Source: NORP240 sp942492445 (lineage in GTDB: Bacteria; Pseudomonadota; Gammaproteobacteria; Pseudomonadales; Pseudohongiellaceae). From it: a stretch of 37,575 nt of DNA. Below, one piece after another: positions 36,355 to 37,575 of this stretch. The notes under the pieces were generated by a model that worked only from the letters and a program-made list of their open reading frames with translations, searched no databases and was not told the DNA's origin. The stretch is taken from the NCBI GenBank assembly GCA_942492445.1, contig CALOEW010000065.1, positions 1 to 37,575 on the forward strand. The letters run 5' to 3'. The number at the start of each line of letters is the position of its first letter. Positions within the stretch are counted from its first letter, which is position 1. The translations under genes and the position numbers were made by a program.

Positions 36355-37508
36355 GGAACATATTTATTTTACTTCTATGTTGTTATAAATTAATTGCTGT
36401 TAATGGGTTTTAAATGTATATTAATTTGACAATTTTTTATGTAATTTAATTCATATTACAATATTGTTTAAATGTTGCTAAAATCAATTTGTTAAATATT
36501 AATCTGTTTAATTTTTGTTGCATTTGTTTTACAGTACGTTAGCCGAGTTTAGTTAATTATTGAGCTTCAGTTTTTTGGAAATAATTTTTTTTATTAACTT
36601 GGAACATTATTTAAAGAAATTTCATGACTTGTTATATATATTATTTATTTTGTAATTTGAGATTAGTTGTGTTTAAATTTTTATTCATCTAAACTGTTAT
36701 CATAAAACAAATCCTTCGATTGATTAAATTTTAGCCGTTTTTGGAAAGCTTTGAAAATGAATATTTTAGTTTTCTTGAAATTGTTGTAGAAATAATTGTA
36801 AGCATATATACATAAACTTGACTTTAAAGCTTATACCTTTTCTTCAGGATATATATAAATAACAATAATACAACCCATATTGTATTTACTTTTATATAAT
36901 TGTGTTGCAGTAGAATATAACTACAAGAATATTTCGACCTTATAATATACAATACATGTAGACTATAAATAATAAATAATACGTTTAGGATCCAGTTTTG
37001 GACCTTAATACATATCACTTATGTAACTGCTGTAAAAGATCATCATTCGTGCTTTTTGATTTTGTTTGTTTTATAGTTAATATCTGTCTTGGAATGATTG
37101 ATATCAGATTGCTTACTGCATTATAGATTATACATTCTATTTAATCATTCTAGTGTACTTTCGTTAGTTTGTGCTGCTATTTTATTAAAGTTCTAGTATA
37201 TTTGACAGTTATTGTTTCATATTTATGTTGTGTTTTAGCAGAGTATGTACTTTAAATACGAAAGAACAATACCTATTATACTTTTTGATGACTGCCGTAG
37301 CTTAGTGGATACCAGGTCAGACTGACAACCTGAAGGTTGTAAGTTTAAGTCCCAGTATTTACAAATTTTACTAAACGCTTCAATGGTAACAAAAAGAACA
37401 TCCTACCTTACCAGTTTACCTTACATCCATAAAATGCTTCTCAGTATAAGGAAGTCTGACTTGTGTTAACAGGAACATTGAAAATAGAAATATTAAAATA
37501 GAAATTAA
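36355..37508. other. AT-rich non-coding DNA of eukaryotic character
   Basis: Over 1.1 kb the sequence is strongly AT-rich, full of short T and A runs and TATATA tracts, with stops in every frame and no ribosome-binding site or recognisable protein. It contrasts sharply with the coding-dense bacterial DNA to its left. A tRNA-like element lies near its right end. Apart from that element no gene, tandem array or inverted repeat stands out. A eukaryotic host source is inferred from composition and the Pol III boxes; no exon was recognised. Confidence 0.6.
37291..37361 (+). repeat. tRNA-like element (tRNA-derived SINE head or tRNA pseudogene)
   Basis: An A box TAGCTTAGTGG (37298-37308) fits TRGYNNARNNG exactly, and a B box AGTTTAAGTCC (37342-37352) fits GGTTCRANNCC in about 8 of 11 positions. 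They start 44 bp apart, the spacing inside a tRNA. An anticodon-like arm lies between (stem TCAGA/CCTGA, one mismatch; loop CTGACAA). The acceptor ends do not pair and the T stem is degraded, so it is not a functional tRNA. The best fit is the tRNA-related head of a SINE, or a decayed tRNA. No poly-A tail or target duplication was found. Confidence 0.6.
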
Positions 37509-37575
37509 AAGCCCATTTCACCGTTACGAGCAACGTCGGGCCGTCGGCGGTGCCCGCCGATAAATGACAATAATA
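37509..37575 (+). other. GC-rich end segment, possible end of another coding sequence
   Basis: Composition changes abruptly to GC-rich at about 37510. One frame reads AHFTVTSNVGPSAVPADK and stops at 37563-37565 (TGA), which has the look of a protein C-terminus, but it is far too short to identify. The window ends 10 bp later. Confidence 0.3.

Noticed and set aside
36824..37018. Minus-strand ORF of 64 codons in the AT-rich segment
   Set aside because: Ile/Tyr-rich translation of AT-rich DNA; length is within chance expectation and there are no start signals.
37291..37361. Functional tRNA-Val(GAC)
   Set aside because: The loop would fit anticodon GAC, but the acceptor ends do not pair and the T stem is degraded; listed as a tRNA-like repeat instead.

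Overview
The window is a composite. It joins DNA of at least three clearly different characters, and the most economical reading is a chimeric metagenomic or host-associated contig rather than one chromosome.

(1) Positions 1-25001 are GC-rich and densely coding, with the gene content and order of a gammaproteobacterium of the Pseudomonadales type. The layout is: a partial acyl-CoA desaturase; a membrane-anchored cold-shock-domain protein; a glycine-zipper envelope protein; a PepSY protein with a PhoP/PhoQ-type two-component pair; a TauE/SafE transporter; the type IV pilus minor pilin operon (fimU-like pseudopilin, pilV, pilW, pilX, pilY1, pilE); a second FimT-like pseudopilin; pilR and pilS; nadE; a DUF3106-type protein with an anti-sigma-like protein and an ECF sigma factor; bamD; rluD-pgeF; and clpB. 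Pilus assembly, its PilS/PilR control and the bamD-rluD-pgeF-clpB block sit together as they do in Pseudomonas, so this part is native and collinear up to clpB.

(2) Inside clpB, right after codon 693, homology to ClpB stops abruptly. About 380 bp of unrelated sequence follow, containing a 12-unit tandem array with a 21-bp period (25098-25354).

(3) Positions about 25380-36341 come from a second bacterium with lower GC, many A runs and different codon use. Its lineage cannot be fixed here; an Acidobacteriota/Aminicenantes-like source is a guess. It starts with repeat-rich intergenic DNA (a 110-bp element present twice at 98% identity, and an inverted-repeat element) around a TumE/TumA-like toxin-antitoxin pair. 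A secreted NTF2/lumazine-binding-like protein and a frameshifted MNT-type nucleotidyltransferase follow. Then comes a tight operon: serS, gspF, gspE, pilM/gspL-like, pilN-like, pilO-like, pilP/gspC-like and a secretin lipoprotein with TPRs. The end of this block (36087-36341) is a cohesin-like tail broken by several frameshifts.

(4) Positions about 36355-37508 are very AT-rich and non-coding. They carry a tRNA-like element with well-spaced RNA polymerase III A and B boxes, which suggests eukaryotic (host) DNA.

(5) The last ~65 bp turn GC-rich again and could be the edge of yet another segment.

The biology worth following within the segments includes the TumE/TumA module among mobile-looking repeats, the apparently leaderless serS transcript leading a secretion/pilus operon, the TPR-secretin with a cohesin-like tail, and the cold-shock domain tethered to the membrane. 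No clearly new multi-gene system was found.
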